A stretch of DNA of 64,000 nucleotides from Sialis fuliginosa (GCA_961205875.1 OY540816.1:21400701-21464700), one strand, 5' to 3'. Shown: positions 42,533-53,854, numbered from the stretch's first letter. A program made the numbers and translations. The notes: a model not told the origin generated them from the sequence alone.

Positions 42533-43309
42533 TACACAATTCTATCAGACGATTTAGGAATCAAATTTCCTATATAGCAGTAAAAAAGACGTATGTACTA
42601 AATACACGAGTATTTTGCGGTAAATTATAATACTCTCTATATAAACAAACTCGCGAGCGCCACTGGCTGCGTCCAACCACATCAATCTGATGCAATGATG
42701 ACGACAAACAAACAAACAACAACAGAAAACAAATGCGTGTCGCGAGCAATCATAGCCAACTATTCGTACGTACATTACCTGGAAATTAGGAATAAATACG
42801 CGGCCAGCACGCCATTGCCAAAGTACAAACACTTGTAATGTAATGTCTTAATTACTCTACGCTGCCGTTTGGTGCTTTTATTTTGCTTTTTGATGTTGGT
42901 ATATCAATTGTGTGCTAAATGATAAATACACTCAAACTCATTTGCTTTGAAGTTGAAGTTTTCAATGGATGTATTATATATATATATACATATATATGTT
43001 TGGGTGTTAATTTATTTCATGATGATTTTGAACCGGTTGTAAAAGTTAGTGTTCCGTTTCAAAATCGGAAAAATAGAACAGTGTTTCTCTATGTCTGTCT
43101 GTTTGTCTAGCTTCTAACTATTGAGCTATATACCAATAATATTCCAGGCTATGTAGGCTAAAACAAGTTTTAAAAAATTATTTGTATATAATATTTCATA
43201 ACGTGCTACAGGAATGATAGTGGGGAGAGGAGAGGGCATAACTAACATTTCCCCCTGAGCCCCAATCTTCCTTATTTCGCCACTGAACCTTGTGACTCCT
43301 AGGTTTTTG
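42533..43309. other. Unassigned stretch
   Basis: Looks single-copy to about 43000, then a short TA run near 42976. CCCCTGAGCCCCAATCTTCC then TATTTCGCCACTG at 43251-43286 resembles a right-hand hAT MITE end (CGCCACTG), without a partner. The minus frame at 42554-42832 is unrecognised. Confidence 0.35.
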
Positions 43310-43725
43310 CTTCATCGCAATATCGAAGCTACGAGAAGCTTTGTGATCGTTTTAGAATGAAACAGAAAAATTGTTCTCCGATTTCAAAATTTTAATTTGA
43401 ATTTTCCGTTTCACGTCAAGACAAACACTTTTCGTTCCGTGTCTGTCTGTCTGTCGAGTGAATCCTTGTCACACGCATAACTCATGAACCACTGAACTGA
43501 TATTAATGAAACTTGGGTAGATGGTTGGGTGTGGCTTGAGGACGGTCTCATTTTAAAATCATCAAAATCGTGTGTAAGGGGGAGGGGTGACATCCCAAAA
43601 TATTTTTTTCAAGATATCTCATGAGCGACACATGTTACGCGAAAATTTTATAGAATCTTTTTTGTAGAGCATTCAATTTTCTATGATATAGACCTACAAC
43701 GTTTGTTGTAAAATATTCTCTTTTG
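43310..43725 (+). repeat. Dispersed repeat G, plus orientation
   Basis: GCAATATCGAAGCTACGAGA, GCTTTGTGATCGTTTTAGAA, TTTCACGTCAAGACAAACAC, GTGTCTGTCTGTCTGTCGAG, ATAACTCATGAACCACTGAA and GTAGAGCATTCAATTTTCTA are the exact counterparts of the minus copy at 24840-25290. Confidence 0.75.
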
Positions 43726-43816
43726 CATTAAAAAATCTTTTTTTTAATGAGGATCTTATAAAGATTCTGAAGTTTTCTCTTGTAAAAAATAGATAGCGGG
43801 TAGTGGCATAACTAGC

Positions 43817-43818
<2 letters not shown>

Positions 43819-43905
<87 letters not shown>
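43819..43905. repeat. (AT)n microsatellite, 87 bp
   Basis: Uninterrupted AT dinucleotides, the longest simple repeat in the window apart from the satellite. Length may be inexact in the assembly. Confidence 0.97.
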
Positions 43906-43908
<3 letters not shown>

Positions 43909-44275
43909 AACTGTAAGTCAAATTAATATTTGACTCCCATTGAAAAATAAATAACACAATTTACTCCATCAGTATAACCATTTATATACAGCTAATGAAA
44001 AATTGAATCGGATACAAATAAAAACGATCTGTTCCGATATCACTGACAAGTTTATATCCCCTAAGAGCGATCATCGCGGAAGCTCAGACAAGAGAGAACG
44101 CTCGCAGCTCTTTGTTCGCACCCCTGGGAAAAAGATAAATGTGTATTACATTTATAAAATATGACCTAATTTCTGTAGCTCTCGCTAAAACGTTCCTGTA
44201 ATGATGCGTAGAGAACATTTGTATAAATCAAAAATAAATTCTTGTATAGCACGCATATGTAGAAAATCAAAAAAC
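43906..44275. other. Unassigned stretch
   Basis: No element recognised. AGCGATCATCGCGGAAGCTC near 44067 is a small GC-richer patch. Confidence 0.35.
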
Positions 44276-45240
44276 GTACAAGATGTCGCATTTTATAATA
44301 CTTCCATGTTCTGAAAGAAATGGAAGTGCTATATTACCGTCGAAAAATCGTGTCAGAGATAAGAGCAAATTCTGATTGTATTACCTTCAATACTTAAAGA
44401 ATATCCGTATGGAGAACCATACATGACTTCCATGTTCTTTCTATCTTTTTATATAATTTTTAAATATTTTATTTATATGAATATAAATTTCGTAATATAT
44501 AAAAAACATATATACTTACTACGGTTACAGCAGTTATTGCCATTTGTATATAAATATTAGTTTTCTAATGTCCTAAAATCAAAAATATAATACACATTCG
44601 ATAATTTGAATTTAGTTACATTTGTTTCCAAGGCAACATGAATTAATAACGTATTAATTAGTATTTAAAATTCAAATATTGAGGGTGTTTTTCACCCCTT
44701 CAATGGCTGTCTAGGCACGTACAAATAATAAATGTCACTTATGTTCAATTGAACAACAAATGGACTAAGTCTTATCAAAATGAGTGAGATAATACTCGCA
44801 ACGTTCACTTTTTAATTGATAAAAATCTGGAGTACTCACTGAGACAGACATTTTTCCCAAAAATAATTCAGATCGGTGCATTTTTACAGTGTTATCGTGA
44901 ACGAAAGAAAATTCTACATCCAGACACACGGACACACGCACAAATCAACTTTTCTTTACGTTTTGAAGGTAGTACAATCAGAATTTGCTCTTATCTCGGA
45001 CACGATTTTTCGACGGTATTACAATACTTCCATTTCTTTCAGAACATGGACGTAAAATTTTACAGTGTTATCGTGAACGAAAGAAAATTCTACATCCAGA
45101 CACACGGACACACGCACAAATAAACTTTTCATTAACTTTTGAAGGTAGTACAATCAGAATTTGCTATTATCTCGGACACGATTTTTCGACGGTATTACAA
45201 TACTTCCAATTCTTTCAGAACATGGAAGTAAAATCATTTG
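44276..45240 (+). repeat. Dispersed repeat H with inverted and tandem parts
   Basis: The plus unit (44520-45058) runs from ACGGTTACAGCAGTTATTGC through TTCAGATCGGTGCATTTTTA and GACACGATTTTTCGACGGTA to CAATACTTCCATTTCTTTCA. A second copy of its last 176 bp follows directly (45061-45236). At 44282-44440 the terminal part is present inverted (ACTTCCATGTTCTGAAAGAA). The same unit sits inside the hAT element 61336-62133, so repeat H is very likely derived from that hAT. The 108-residue frame at 44985-45311 spans the tandem copies and is not a gene. Confidence 0.75.
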
Positions 45241-46784
45241 AAAGCTTAAGCACTTATTGCGAGATCTGTATGATTATTTCGGCATGTGTAATCAGCGGCA
45301 ATAAGTTTTAAGTAAATTCCGAAACACATAACATACTTTTTCATTAGCAATAAAATCACTCTGGCAATATTCATAAAGCCCGTGTAAAATTCAACCACAC
45401 CTCACTTAATAAATAATTAATTTTAAATTACTTTCGTTTTTACCACACCTTTCTCGTTTACGACTTTACGGGAAAATGTTTTTAGTTTATTAGAACAAAA
45501 ATTGTTATTCGGTATTACACCCGTTTAAAATATATATTCGCTTTACATTCTGGAATAGGTAATTTCAACTAATGGAACGCGCTACTAATTAGAAATAATA
45601 TTTGTACTGAATAAAAATAACTTGAATTTTAATGCGCTCGTGAAATTGATATAATAAATAATATTTTTGTTTTAATCTGTGAACGAACTAACATATAACG
45701 AGCAGGTTTAAACAATATTGTTTGTTATAATTTGCAATGTTTTATTTATAAGTAAGGTACCTGCGGCAAATATGGCCCATGATGTAATAAGGTCCATGTG
45801 AAAAAAAAAACACATTTGCAATAGTTGGATCGGTCTGTATTTTTATATACACATAGAAGGTACTTATACAAAGCTAACTACACACCGACTAGTCTCTCGC
45901 CTCGCTAACTTTTCGGTACCTCTGAGTTTGTTGCGAGAGATGGTGACGAATGCTCAATTTTTTAAAAACAACCAACAACAAATAATCTCAATTTTTGTAA
46001 TTTTTTTTTATGTATTATATGTTTCTTATTTATTCAGGTAATAGTTCGATCCTTAAAGTTTATGGTAAAAAGTTGATTGCTATTGTTTTTAAGTTTCTGC
46101 TTTATAAAAAAAATATATACTGTAGTTCCTTATGGATAATAAAAACCCACCAAATCTAAGATTCGACTTTTTATTATTTAGAGAAAAAAATTTAATTTAT
46201 TTTTGCTATTTATTCTATTTAAAAAAAAATCTGAAATAATTTTCCAATTTTTTTTAACATCAAAATGAACATTTTTAAGTTAAAAAAAAACAAACTAATA
46301 AATCTAATTCTTGAATCTAGGTGAATAAAACCCGGCGAAAACCCCATACACAGCAGTAAAAAATAAACTGTTTCATTTTTAAAGTTGCACACATTAAATA
46401 AAATCGAAGAAGCAGGAAAAAAAAGAAAATTAGCATTCAACTCGCGATCATTCTTTAGTTACCATTAAGTTTGTGGCGGGCTGGAAAAAAAATGAAGGAA
46501 AACGAGCGCGTAGATCATGAAAAATCACCGCGGGGGTGGTCCATACAAATGGGCTTTTTATGGTGATAAGTTTTGAATCATGACAGAATGGTTCGATTTT
46601 TTTCCTGTATAGTATATCATAATTAAGATGGCTTTGTTGGAAACATCCACAGGTGTTGAAAAATGTGTGAATGTGGAAAAATAGTCTTTTTTCATGTGAT
46701 TTATTTTCATTTTACTTTATTAGATATATTTTTATGTACTGTATATTTGAATAAGAATTATTATTTATTATTATGTCAAAAATA
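45241..46784. other. AT-rich stretch, nothing recognised
   Basis: No supported feature in about 1.5 kb. A GC-richer patch, AAATCACCGCGGGGGTGGTC, lies near 46522. Confidence 0.4.
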
Positions 46785-47327
46785 GGTACTGGCACCAGTC
46801 TTGGACTATACCCCAATGTTGAACACTTGTTTTGTTTAATGCACTAAATTATAAATATGTGTTGATATTTGATTATTTACTGCCATTACTAAATCATAAT
46901 CTATAGACACTTAACTGCAAAACAGCTTAATTTGATGACAATCGGCCAATGGGTGTCAAAATGGTGAATTTTTAAAATAATTATTAATGTAATCTATTTA
47001 TTAATTATTATATTATCATAGCATCTGCTTTATATTGTTTCAAATGTTACGATTCTTTATTTTATGACTTTTGTGTCGTAGTACTTATCTTTTTGTAATC
47101 ATTAGCAAGTGTCCATTGCTGGTTTTACTTAGTTCATTACTGGAAAAAAACATAAACAAAATAAACGGTTATAATTAAAAAACAAACTATATTTGCGGAC
47201 TTTGGTAATTAAATTGATTACTTGTTTTATTAGTAACATGACTTCATGATAATTACAAAAAGGAATCCCATCAATCCCAAAAACAGTATACCTTGCTTTA
47301 AAAGCGTCCAAAACTGGTGCCAGAACC
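46785..47327 (-). mobile_element. GGTACTGG-type MITE, 543 bp
   Basis: Left end GGTACTGGCACCAGTCTTGG, right end AACTGGTGCCAGAACC. The internal order is inverted relative to the copy at 29917: the segment with ACAATCGGCCAATGGGTGTC near 46938 lies to the left and TTTGGTAATTAAATTGATTA near 47200 to the right. Flanking trinucleotides are ATA and TTA, so the expected TAA duplication is not exact here. Confidence 0.8.
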
Positions 47328-48064
47328 TTATACATATATTGATCTATAATTAGAAATAAAAAAATAAAATAATTTTAGAAGTGACATTTTTTTTTGTTTC
47401 CTGCAATTTGCGAGTCAAAATTAAGGTTTTAAACATTTTTCACGAAACCAACATAAATTAAAACATACCCAGATGAATTATCTACCCACTGGTGAAAACC
47501 GCATTAAAATCGGTTCAGTAGTTTTCATGTAGGTAAATCTATAACAAATATAAAATAAAATGAATTCAAAGATTTAAAAATCATACAACAGTTAATTGTT
47601 TTGGCAAGTGAACGTCTCACATATATAAAAACCAGAAGTACCCCGCACATGATGACCATAAAAACATCTATGAGGCATGTGTATTTCTTATTATTATTGA
47701 ATGATTGGTTGTATGATTGCACCAGCATTTTGTCCCGGGAGTACGAGTAGCTGATTGCCCCGGGATCCTCTGTGAAGTTTTTCCGAAGATAAATTAGTTC
47801 GTGCAACAGAACACTGTCTTACCGACTTGTGTATCTTACTGTAAACTTTATAGTTTTATTGTTGTTATTATAATATACGTAACATACTGTGCTACAGCAG
47901 ATAATGATACTGTGCTTCGAAGAAGAAAATCATTGTCTTTAAGTTATCGTTGAAAATACTTCGTGTACTATAGTTTTCAGGAAATATTTTTATCTATTTT
48001 TAATGGTCTATAAAATTAATTCTTCATGAAAAGTATCAACATATAATAAAATATTGTTATGGAT
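47328..48064. other. Unassigned stretch
   Basis: No relative found. GTCCCGGGAGTACGAGTAGC near 47731 is GC-richer. The 93-residue minus frame at 47525-47806 has no recognised domain. Confidence 0.35.
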
Positions 48065-49099
48065 CAGGGGTCGGCAAACTTTTGAGGGAGAAGACATATT
48101 AAAGCTGGGCTCGGGCCGTGAATTTTTGTATATGGGGGTGCGGGTCTTGAATTTTTCGGGTCACGATTGTGATCCGACGTGAGCGTAAGTTATTTTCTGT
48201 TTTTGATGTTCGCGCATTTTAATGTTTAAATATATGTGATAAGAAAAATTAGATGGAAAATAATGAAAAATATTATTTATAAAGTAAGTTTTAATATTCT
48301 TATCTTCAAATTGATTTTTCTAAAGAAAGTTGAAATTTGAAGCATGAAATATGACTAGAAAATATTGAAAATGTTGAAATTTTCAAACCGTAGGTCTGTA
48401 TCTCAAACCATTTTCGAGATATGACCTCTCAAAGTTTCAGTTTTTTTTTTAAATTTTTGAGAGAAATAACCGTAACTTTTGAACTGATTTTAGTTGATAA
48501 ATTTGAAATCAGAATGTCCAAATCAGACAAATTTTTTTTGAATTTTTTCGATTTTTCGCGAATTTTATACATGTCAATATTTTACATGTCATTATACAGA
48601 TTTTGACACGATGATTTCAAATTCGTCAAGTAAAATCAATTCCAACCACGCGTTCAAAAGTTACAGCTATTTTTCTCAAAAATTTTGATAAAACTGAAAC
48701 CTTGAGAGACCATATTTCGAGAACGGTTTGAAATACAGAGACAGATCTGCGGTTTTAAAATTTTTAAGAAAGAATGATTTAAAAAATATATACAATGTTT
48801 TATATTTAATTAACCAAAAAAATACCAAATTACGTTTTGTTACAAAATCATAAATCTACTTTTTATACGCATCAAAAACGTTCATATCTCAAAATAAGCT
48901 TTGTGAGGGTTGATACATCACTGCAAAACATAGTCCAATTATTGTATTGAATTCGATGATTATGTTTTGTTCTATATATATATGTATGTGATACGCTTTA
49001 TATAATACATCATCTGACGTGAGATCTAGTGGGCCGTTGTTCATCTATTTCTCAATTCCCCAGACAATAATCAGGCCGTGTTAAAGCGGCCTACCTCTG
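48065..49099 (+). mobile_element. Probable hAT element with foldback core
   Basis: CAGGGGTCGGCAAACTTTTG at 48065 is a typical hAT end; AAAGCGGCCTACCTCTG ending at 49099 can be its partner (CAGAGGTAGGCCGCTTT when inverted). Flanking 8-mers (TTATGGAT and GGCCATAC) do not match, so pairing is unproven. The interior, 48215-48765, is a diverged copy of the foldback family (AACCGTAGGTCTGTATCTCA near 48385; CGAGAACGGTTTGAAATACA near 48717). Confidence 0.5.
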
Positions 49100-49388
49100 G
49101 GCCATACACGAACTAGCGACTAAAGTCGATTGTACGGATGATTAGACATGATTCCTGATAACTGATTGTGAACTCTAACTTTACTCTGATGGATCGTTCG
49201 TGTTTGCCTGTTGTTTTAGCAGTGGGGGAAAGGGGGGAGGAGATCTTCTCTCTCTCTCTCTCTCTGTCTGTATGTTGTAGTAGTTCGGTCATTTATGTAG
49301 GTATTAGGTATGTGATTAAAAAAAACGATTAACAATTATATTCTGATACAAATGAAAACGCTAAAATATGAAATTTATAATCAAATTT
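49100..49388. other. Short unassigned stretch with (TC)n
   Basis: ACACGAACTAGCGACT (49118) and GATCGTTCGTGT (49193) form a weak inverted pair. A TC run occupies 49245-49264. Confidence 0.4.
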
Positions 49389-49723
49389 TTATTCAATTCT
49401 TAAATGTATTGAAAAGTGTTTTTTCCCTTTAATAACTGGCTTCAATCTTCTTTCAAATTCATTGCAAGCGGCATGCACTGTTTCCATTGGCATTTTGTCC
49501 CAAATTTTGAGAATAACATTCTTAAATTGCAAATTTGTAATCTGAGAGCTTAGACAACATATTATATGACCATAGAAAATAATTAAAGGATTGCAATCGA
49601 GAGTTTCTTCAACAAAAAATCAACCAAATTATCCTTATACCATGCTTGAATAATGTTTGCTGTGTGGGAGGGGGCTCCATCTTGTTGAAATCAATAATAA
49701 TCATCTTCAAATAAATTTTTGGC
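49389..49723 (-). pseudogene. Tc1/mariner-type transposase fossil
   Basis: On the minus strand one frame reads NLFEDDYY, a stop, then FQQDGAPSHTANIIQAWYKD and NLVDFLLKKLSIAIL; after a frameshift another frame reads CNPLIIFYGHI, SSQITNLQFKNVILKIWDKM and PMETVHAACNEFERRLKPVI, ending at a stop near 49389. The QQDGAPxH motif surrounds a catalytic aspartate of the DDE/DDD domain of IS630/Tc1/mariner transposases, and WDKMP...ERRLKPVIK is the usual C-terminal tail. The N-terminal helix-turn-helix half is absent. The stop and the frameshift make it inactive. No inverted repeat ends were found close by. Confidence 0.88.
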
Positions 49724-50759
49724 ATTTATCAAATGAAAGCTACCAATTCAAGAAATTATGTATTATCAAAATCATCGTTGTTCAAATTTTCAAAAAAAAT
49801 TGTAAAAGTATTTTCCCCGTCCATATCTCCGGAAGTATTAACGAGAAATATCTGAAAAAATAAAAAATATGAGAATCGAAAAAAATTATCAGAACTTTTC
49901 AATGGGTAGTCCCCCCCCTCACCCCGCCAAATAGTAATAGTAAGTAAAGCCACGATATGTTCGAGGAAGGAGGGGGTGTCAGATAAAGTTGAAAGTCTGT
50001 TACATTGGGGTACGTAATATAGAGTTTTACTGTATCTAAAAAAAAAGGATTATAAACGCAGAGCTATATATCTCGGCCTGGATTAAATTTCAGCTTGCGG
50101 TTAAGATGCACGCCAAATTTGTGATAAATTGCGTCGAGTTTTACAGTTTTTAGTATTTAAAATTAAGAACACCCCCTCCCCCCTTTCGGATTATACATGT
50201 ATCGATATTTTATTCTGTTACTTTGAATATATTTTCTAAGAAAAGTTTTTCCAAAGATTAACATTTTTCTTAATAACTGTTTTGAATTCGAGTTCCTATT
50301 ATCTATAAAGCTTTTAATCCGTAGTACTTGCAAACTAAATTCTCTTTTTACAATAAACTTTCTATGTATATTGCAGTGAACGTTATCGAAAATGTATTCA
50401 AATTACTTTGCTATTTGTTAAAAAATATGTACAGAATTCTTGTACCTAATGAATATTTATATCATTTATATTGCATTATATTGTAATTTGGATTTAAAGT
50501 TTGGAGATATTTTATTGCAGTTTTGTACGTATTTATTTTTGGATTTAAGGATATTTTTTTCGTAAAAAAAGACAGGTATGAATTACTGCTTAAATATTTT
50601 AGATATTTTACATACTATAGTCCGTTTCATTTAAGATTGCAGTAGTGGGCGGGGATTAAATGGTACGATTCACTCAGGCACTATTTTATGATTTTTTTTT
50701 TAATATGAATATGAAAAATTTTAATGAAATTTGTAAGAAATAAAACCCACTTTTGTATT
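49724..50759. other. Unassigned stretch
   Basis: C-rich tracts near 49910 and 50170. The two overlapping frames at 49657-49863 and 49756-49953 are not recognised. Nothing else supported. Confidence 0.35.
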
Positions 50760-51365
50760 ATGAATATTAGATTTCTGTTATCCTAATGCCAAGAATACAA
50801 TACACATTTTTAGCTTATATAGTTACATCATTTTAAATAAAAACACAAATATACGTCTATTTCATTCTATACCAAGTTTAACATATTTAAATACTAAAAT
50901 TCGGAATATCAAATATTTATTACATTAATTTTCGTTAAAATACCTAAAAATATTTAAATAAACTGCAAATTTCCTTACTTCTAGTCATCCGATTTGGCTG
51001 AGTTCTAATGAGGTTCTATTCTGCAAATAGATGAAGCGAATTCAAAAGGTTTAATGTTAATTTATGCAGTTAGTTACCGTGGTGTAAAAATTGGTCTAAA
51101 ACGACAAATTGAACTTTGTTTATATTTTTATGACAGAAAATTAAAACCTATCGATATTAAATTAAGTGAATATGGAGACTGTTATGTTCTCATTTAGAAA
51201 ATGTAAACATGCAAGGGGGTTACTGAAGAAATTTAATATATAATGCTCATTTTATCATACGAAAAAATTAATGGGACGAGAGTAATACCACACTGCAAAG
51301 CATGCTTTGGGTGTGTTAATATTGTAACAATCAAATGGGAGGAGCCTACTAAGTTTGTGATAAGC
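50760..51365 (+). repeat. Dispersed repeat I, copy 2
   Basis: Matches 18540-18880 inverted (see TTAACATATTTAAATACTAA near 50878 and GGAGGAGCCTACTAAGTTTG near 51339); boundaries approximate. Just beyond, GCGATGGATATAAGAAAGTG near 51403 resembles the end of repeat P. Confidence 0.5.
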
Positions 51366-51494
51366 GAAATTGAATGAAAACTGGTCGACCACTTCTGCAT
51401 GCGATGGATATAAGAAAGTGAAAATTACTATATAGTAGAACATACAATGATTTATCAAATACAAATCCCCTAACCATAAAAATTGTAAGAGTTT

Positions 51495-51539
51495 AGACTT
51501 ACACGTGTTTCAATAGCAATGCTATCATCATCAGTGTCT
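51495..51539 (-). ncRNA. Hammerhead ribozyme-like motif, minus strand
   Basis: Mirror image of the plus-strand motif. On the minus strand the core CTGATGA is at 51528-51534, GAAA at 51508-51511, stem II GATAGC/GCTATT between them, and the predicted cleavage site follows the base at 51500. Stem I uses AGACA (51535-51539) against AGTCT (51495-51499): the innermost pair is A-A, so stem I is weaker than in the plus-strand version. Confidence 0.6.
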
Positions 51540-51542
51540 TTA

Positions 51543-51587
51543 AGACTCTGATGATGATAGCATTGCTATTGAAACACGTGTAAGTCT
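51543..51587 (+). ncRNA. Hammerhead ribozyme-like motif, plus strand
   Basis: All conserved parts are present in order: stem I 5' strand AGACT (51543-51547); core CTGATGA (51548-51554); stem II GATAGC and GCTATT with loop ATT (within 51555-51570); core GAAA (51571-51574); a very short stem III, ACACGTGT (51574-51581); UA with predicted self-cleavage after A51582; stem I 3' strand AGTCT (51583-51587). Hammerheads with a tiny, self-complementary stem III are known from Penelope-like retroelements and retrozymes, where they may act as dimers. No reverse transcriptase or GIY-YIG domain is visible nearby. In a transcript covering the whole palindrome the long hairpin would compete with ribozyme folding. 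Confidence 0.78.
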
Positions 51588-51630
51588 AAACTCTTACAAT
51601 TTTTATGGTTAGGGGATTTGTATTTGATAA

Positions 51631-52098
51631 GTCATAACCATAGTTTTTGTCTGTTGTTTGTTATATATATACAATGATTCCCATATATACATATACTTAC
51701 CACTCTGCCAGATTCCGTAGGATAACCCAATCTCACTGGAACGAAACTCCGGGCGTTAAAAATGTCATAGAGAACTTGACGCACGTTCCCCCCCCCCCCC
51801 CTTCACTTGTACTTGCTCCATTGAATCTACTCTCTCATTCCGAACGTTTTAGATAAAGCATTCTTTGGCTTCCTGTTCTTCGTGCGAACTTCACATGTGG
51901 TACGGGGTTTAGACGTTTATTGTATACATATTATTACATGTATGGTATTTACTTATACATATATTGTGTGCACTTTTGGTAATTTGTTTTTGAATGGATT
52001 ATGTATAAGATGGTATTGATTTTAAAGCTATAGTAGTTTGAGAAAGAGACGCATTATTGCTTTTTGGCCATACCGAAGATACGAGAAGCGTTGTGATC
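51631..52098. other. Unassigned stretch with C run, then repeat G
   Basis: A C run lies at 51789-51801. CATACCGAAGATACGAGAAG near 52070 starts a fragment of repeat G that is interrupted by the hAT MITE following. Confidence 0.4.
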
Positions 52099-52355
52099 GT
52101 TTAAATCAAGCTTGTCCAACCCGCGGCCCTCGAGGACCCTTGGTGCGGCCCGCGAGCATAATTTAAAAAAATAAAAAAATTTATAGTATCTACGACTAAA
52201 AAAAAAAAGGTCTTCCTAATCAAACTCTCTATTTATATATTATGTTTATAATAAAATTAGGAATTGAAATTGACGCGACAAAAAAAAGGTCCTCAGTTTT
52301 ATATTATAACCTGCGGCCCGAAAGATTCAAAAGGTTGTACACCTATGGTTTAAAT
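52099..52355 (+). mobile_element. hAT MITE, 241 bp, perfect 8 bp TSD
   Basis: The element spans 52107-52347. It starts CAAGCTTGTCCAACCCGCGG and ends AAAGGTTGTACACCTATG, with a perfect duplication GTTTAAAT at 52099-52106 and 52348-52355. CAAGCTTGTCCAACCCGCGG resembles hAT (Charlie-like) ends. A subterminal pair, AACCCGCGGCCC and ACCTGCGGCCCG, also appears near both ends. It sits in repeat G (GAGAAGCGTTGTGATCG), so it post-dates that repeat. It is noncoding. Confidence 0.92.
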
Positions 52356-52750
52356 AATTCGGGCAAGACATGCACGAGTGTATGCCATAAGGGTTCCGAA
52401 GTACGTACTACGTGAAATGTTTGAAACCACTTACACGTGTCAAGTTCTACTAATTGAGATCTATATTTTGACACCCCACTTGTCTAGATATCAAAATAAA
52501 AAATTCTATGGCGTCTCTCCCTATAATTCCAAAATTTAAAATTATATTGTTGACTTTAGTATTTGTCGTTGGTAGTCCCAAATTTTTTTCAGATTTTTTG
52601 AGCCGGTAGTTACAGAGTTAGAGGGGGGGGGGGACAAAATAAAATACTGCTTTTAGCCCCCTACAGGCGCCATTTTTAAGTTAGAAAAAAAATAAAAAAT
52701 ATGGTCAAATTCTACTAATAGAGATGTACATTTTGACACGCTAGCACACT
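52356..52750 (-). repeat. Dispersed repeat F fragment
   Basis: AAGGGTTCCGAAGTACG at 52388, TTGAGATCTATATTTTGACA, AGCCGGTAGTTACAGAGTTA, a G run, and CTACAGGCGCCATTTTTAAG match 62700-62960. The G run at 52623 corresponds to GGGG at 62738. Confidence 0.65.
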
Positions 52751-52996
52751 CGCTTGTAATTATTTTAATAAAAGAGTTATAAATTATTTTTTGCGTACTA
52801 AATTAGCATTAAATAGGCTGTAATTTAGTACTCTTCTCTTATCGATGTGTGCTACATTTGTTTTGCTAATTTAATGTACCTCAGAAACGTATGATCACTT
52901 GTAAAATTTGAATTATTTTTTATGAAGTATTAAATATCTGTTTTTAATTAGCCAGAAATATTAGTTTTATATAAGTACATTTACTTTAGTTATCTC
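52751..52996. other. Short unassigned stretch
   Basis: Less than 250 bp of AT-rich DNA between a repeat F fragment and a MITE; nothing recognised. Confidence 0.4.
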
Positions 52997-53218
52997 TAGA
53001 GATTGGAAAATAGTTTTTCAACTATTGCGTAAAAATGCATTTATTGTAATTTGTATTACATATCTCCACCGTTTTCAGAAAACTGATTTCATTGAACACA
53101 ATTTGAAATCAACTATTTGCAACTACCTTTCCAACTATTTGCGACACTTTTTACTGCTTCGTTTGCACTAATTATTATTAAATCGTAAAAAAACTATCAA
53201 CTATTTTTCCAATCTCTA
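52997..53218 (+). mobile_element. hAT-like MITE (TAGAGATTGG family), copy 2
   Basis: TAGAGATTGGAAAATAGTTT at the left and CTATTTTTCCAATCTCTA at the right form the inverted termini. The interior is shared with 25978-26243 (CGTTTGCACTAATTATTATT). Flanking 8-mers GTTATCTC and AAAATCAG do not match, so the superfamily is suggested only by the termini. Confidence 0.7.
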
Positions 53219-53854
53219 AAAATCAGACGGATAGACGCGGCTCGGGACTGTTTTTACTATGTATAGATAATGAACGTGTTTTTTAATTTTATCTGTGAAA
53301 CATATATTTATCAATTTGTAATAAATCTTTTCTAGACATCCATAAAATATAAAATTTGTTTATTCAGTGTCAACATACATATTGGACAGATGAAAAAAGT
53401 TGTTCGCGATGGTAAATAAATATTTGTTTTTATATTTCTGATACGTATTTCATATAAAAAGAAGTTCTTTATACATGTGTGTATATTGTATATATCTATG
53501 CATGAGCCATTTTTTTATTTCGCAAATATTGTATTTGAGTCGAACGAATATATTGAAATAATAAAGTTTTGTAAAGATATTCTTATATTGTTTCTGTCTA
53601 TATATTTTGTATTTGATTTTGTCGAATTTTATCTATATATGTATTGGGAAAAAGAAAAAAAAAGGTACCGAATAACTGATAGATTTTAACAGCTTCGAAG
53701 CAAAAATAATTAATTTTACTTTAACTATTTTTAAATTTTGTATCGTTTTATCAAAATAACCTTTAATGAAAGAGATTTTAAATTTAAAATGTTTTTATCA
53801 CGCATTTTCTATGAGAGTCTAACATTTAACTAAATATTGTTTTAAATATATTTA
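53219..53854. other. AT-rich stretch, nothing recognised
   Basis: Nothing supported; the 70-residue frame at 53477-53689 is composed of AT-rich codons without a domain. Confidence 0.4.

Larger units (their letters stand above)
51452..51630. repeat. Near-perfect 179 bp palindrome
   Basis: Left arm TTATCAAATACAAATCCCCT at 51452 is mirrored by AGGGGATTTGTATTTGATAA ending at 51630, and the two halves are complementary all the way to the centre at 51541. I found a single mismatch (51535 against 51547). There is effectively no loop. Each arm contains a hammerhead-like motif, one on each strand. Such perfection implies a recent inverted duplication, gene conversion between arms, or a palindromic assembly artefact. 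Confidence 0.95.

Noticed and set aside
44985-45311. 108-residue frame with repeated peptide segments
   Set aside because: The internal repetition comes from the 176 bp tandem duplication of a hAT-derived repeat; no known domain.
46580-46605. GGTTCGAT resembling a tRNA/SINE B box
   Set aside because: No A box at the right distance and no tRNA-like folding around it.
48065-49099. Confident hAT element
   Set aside because: Ends look right, but the flanking 8-mers differ, so it was kept only as probable.
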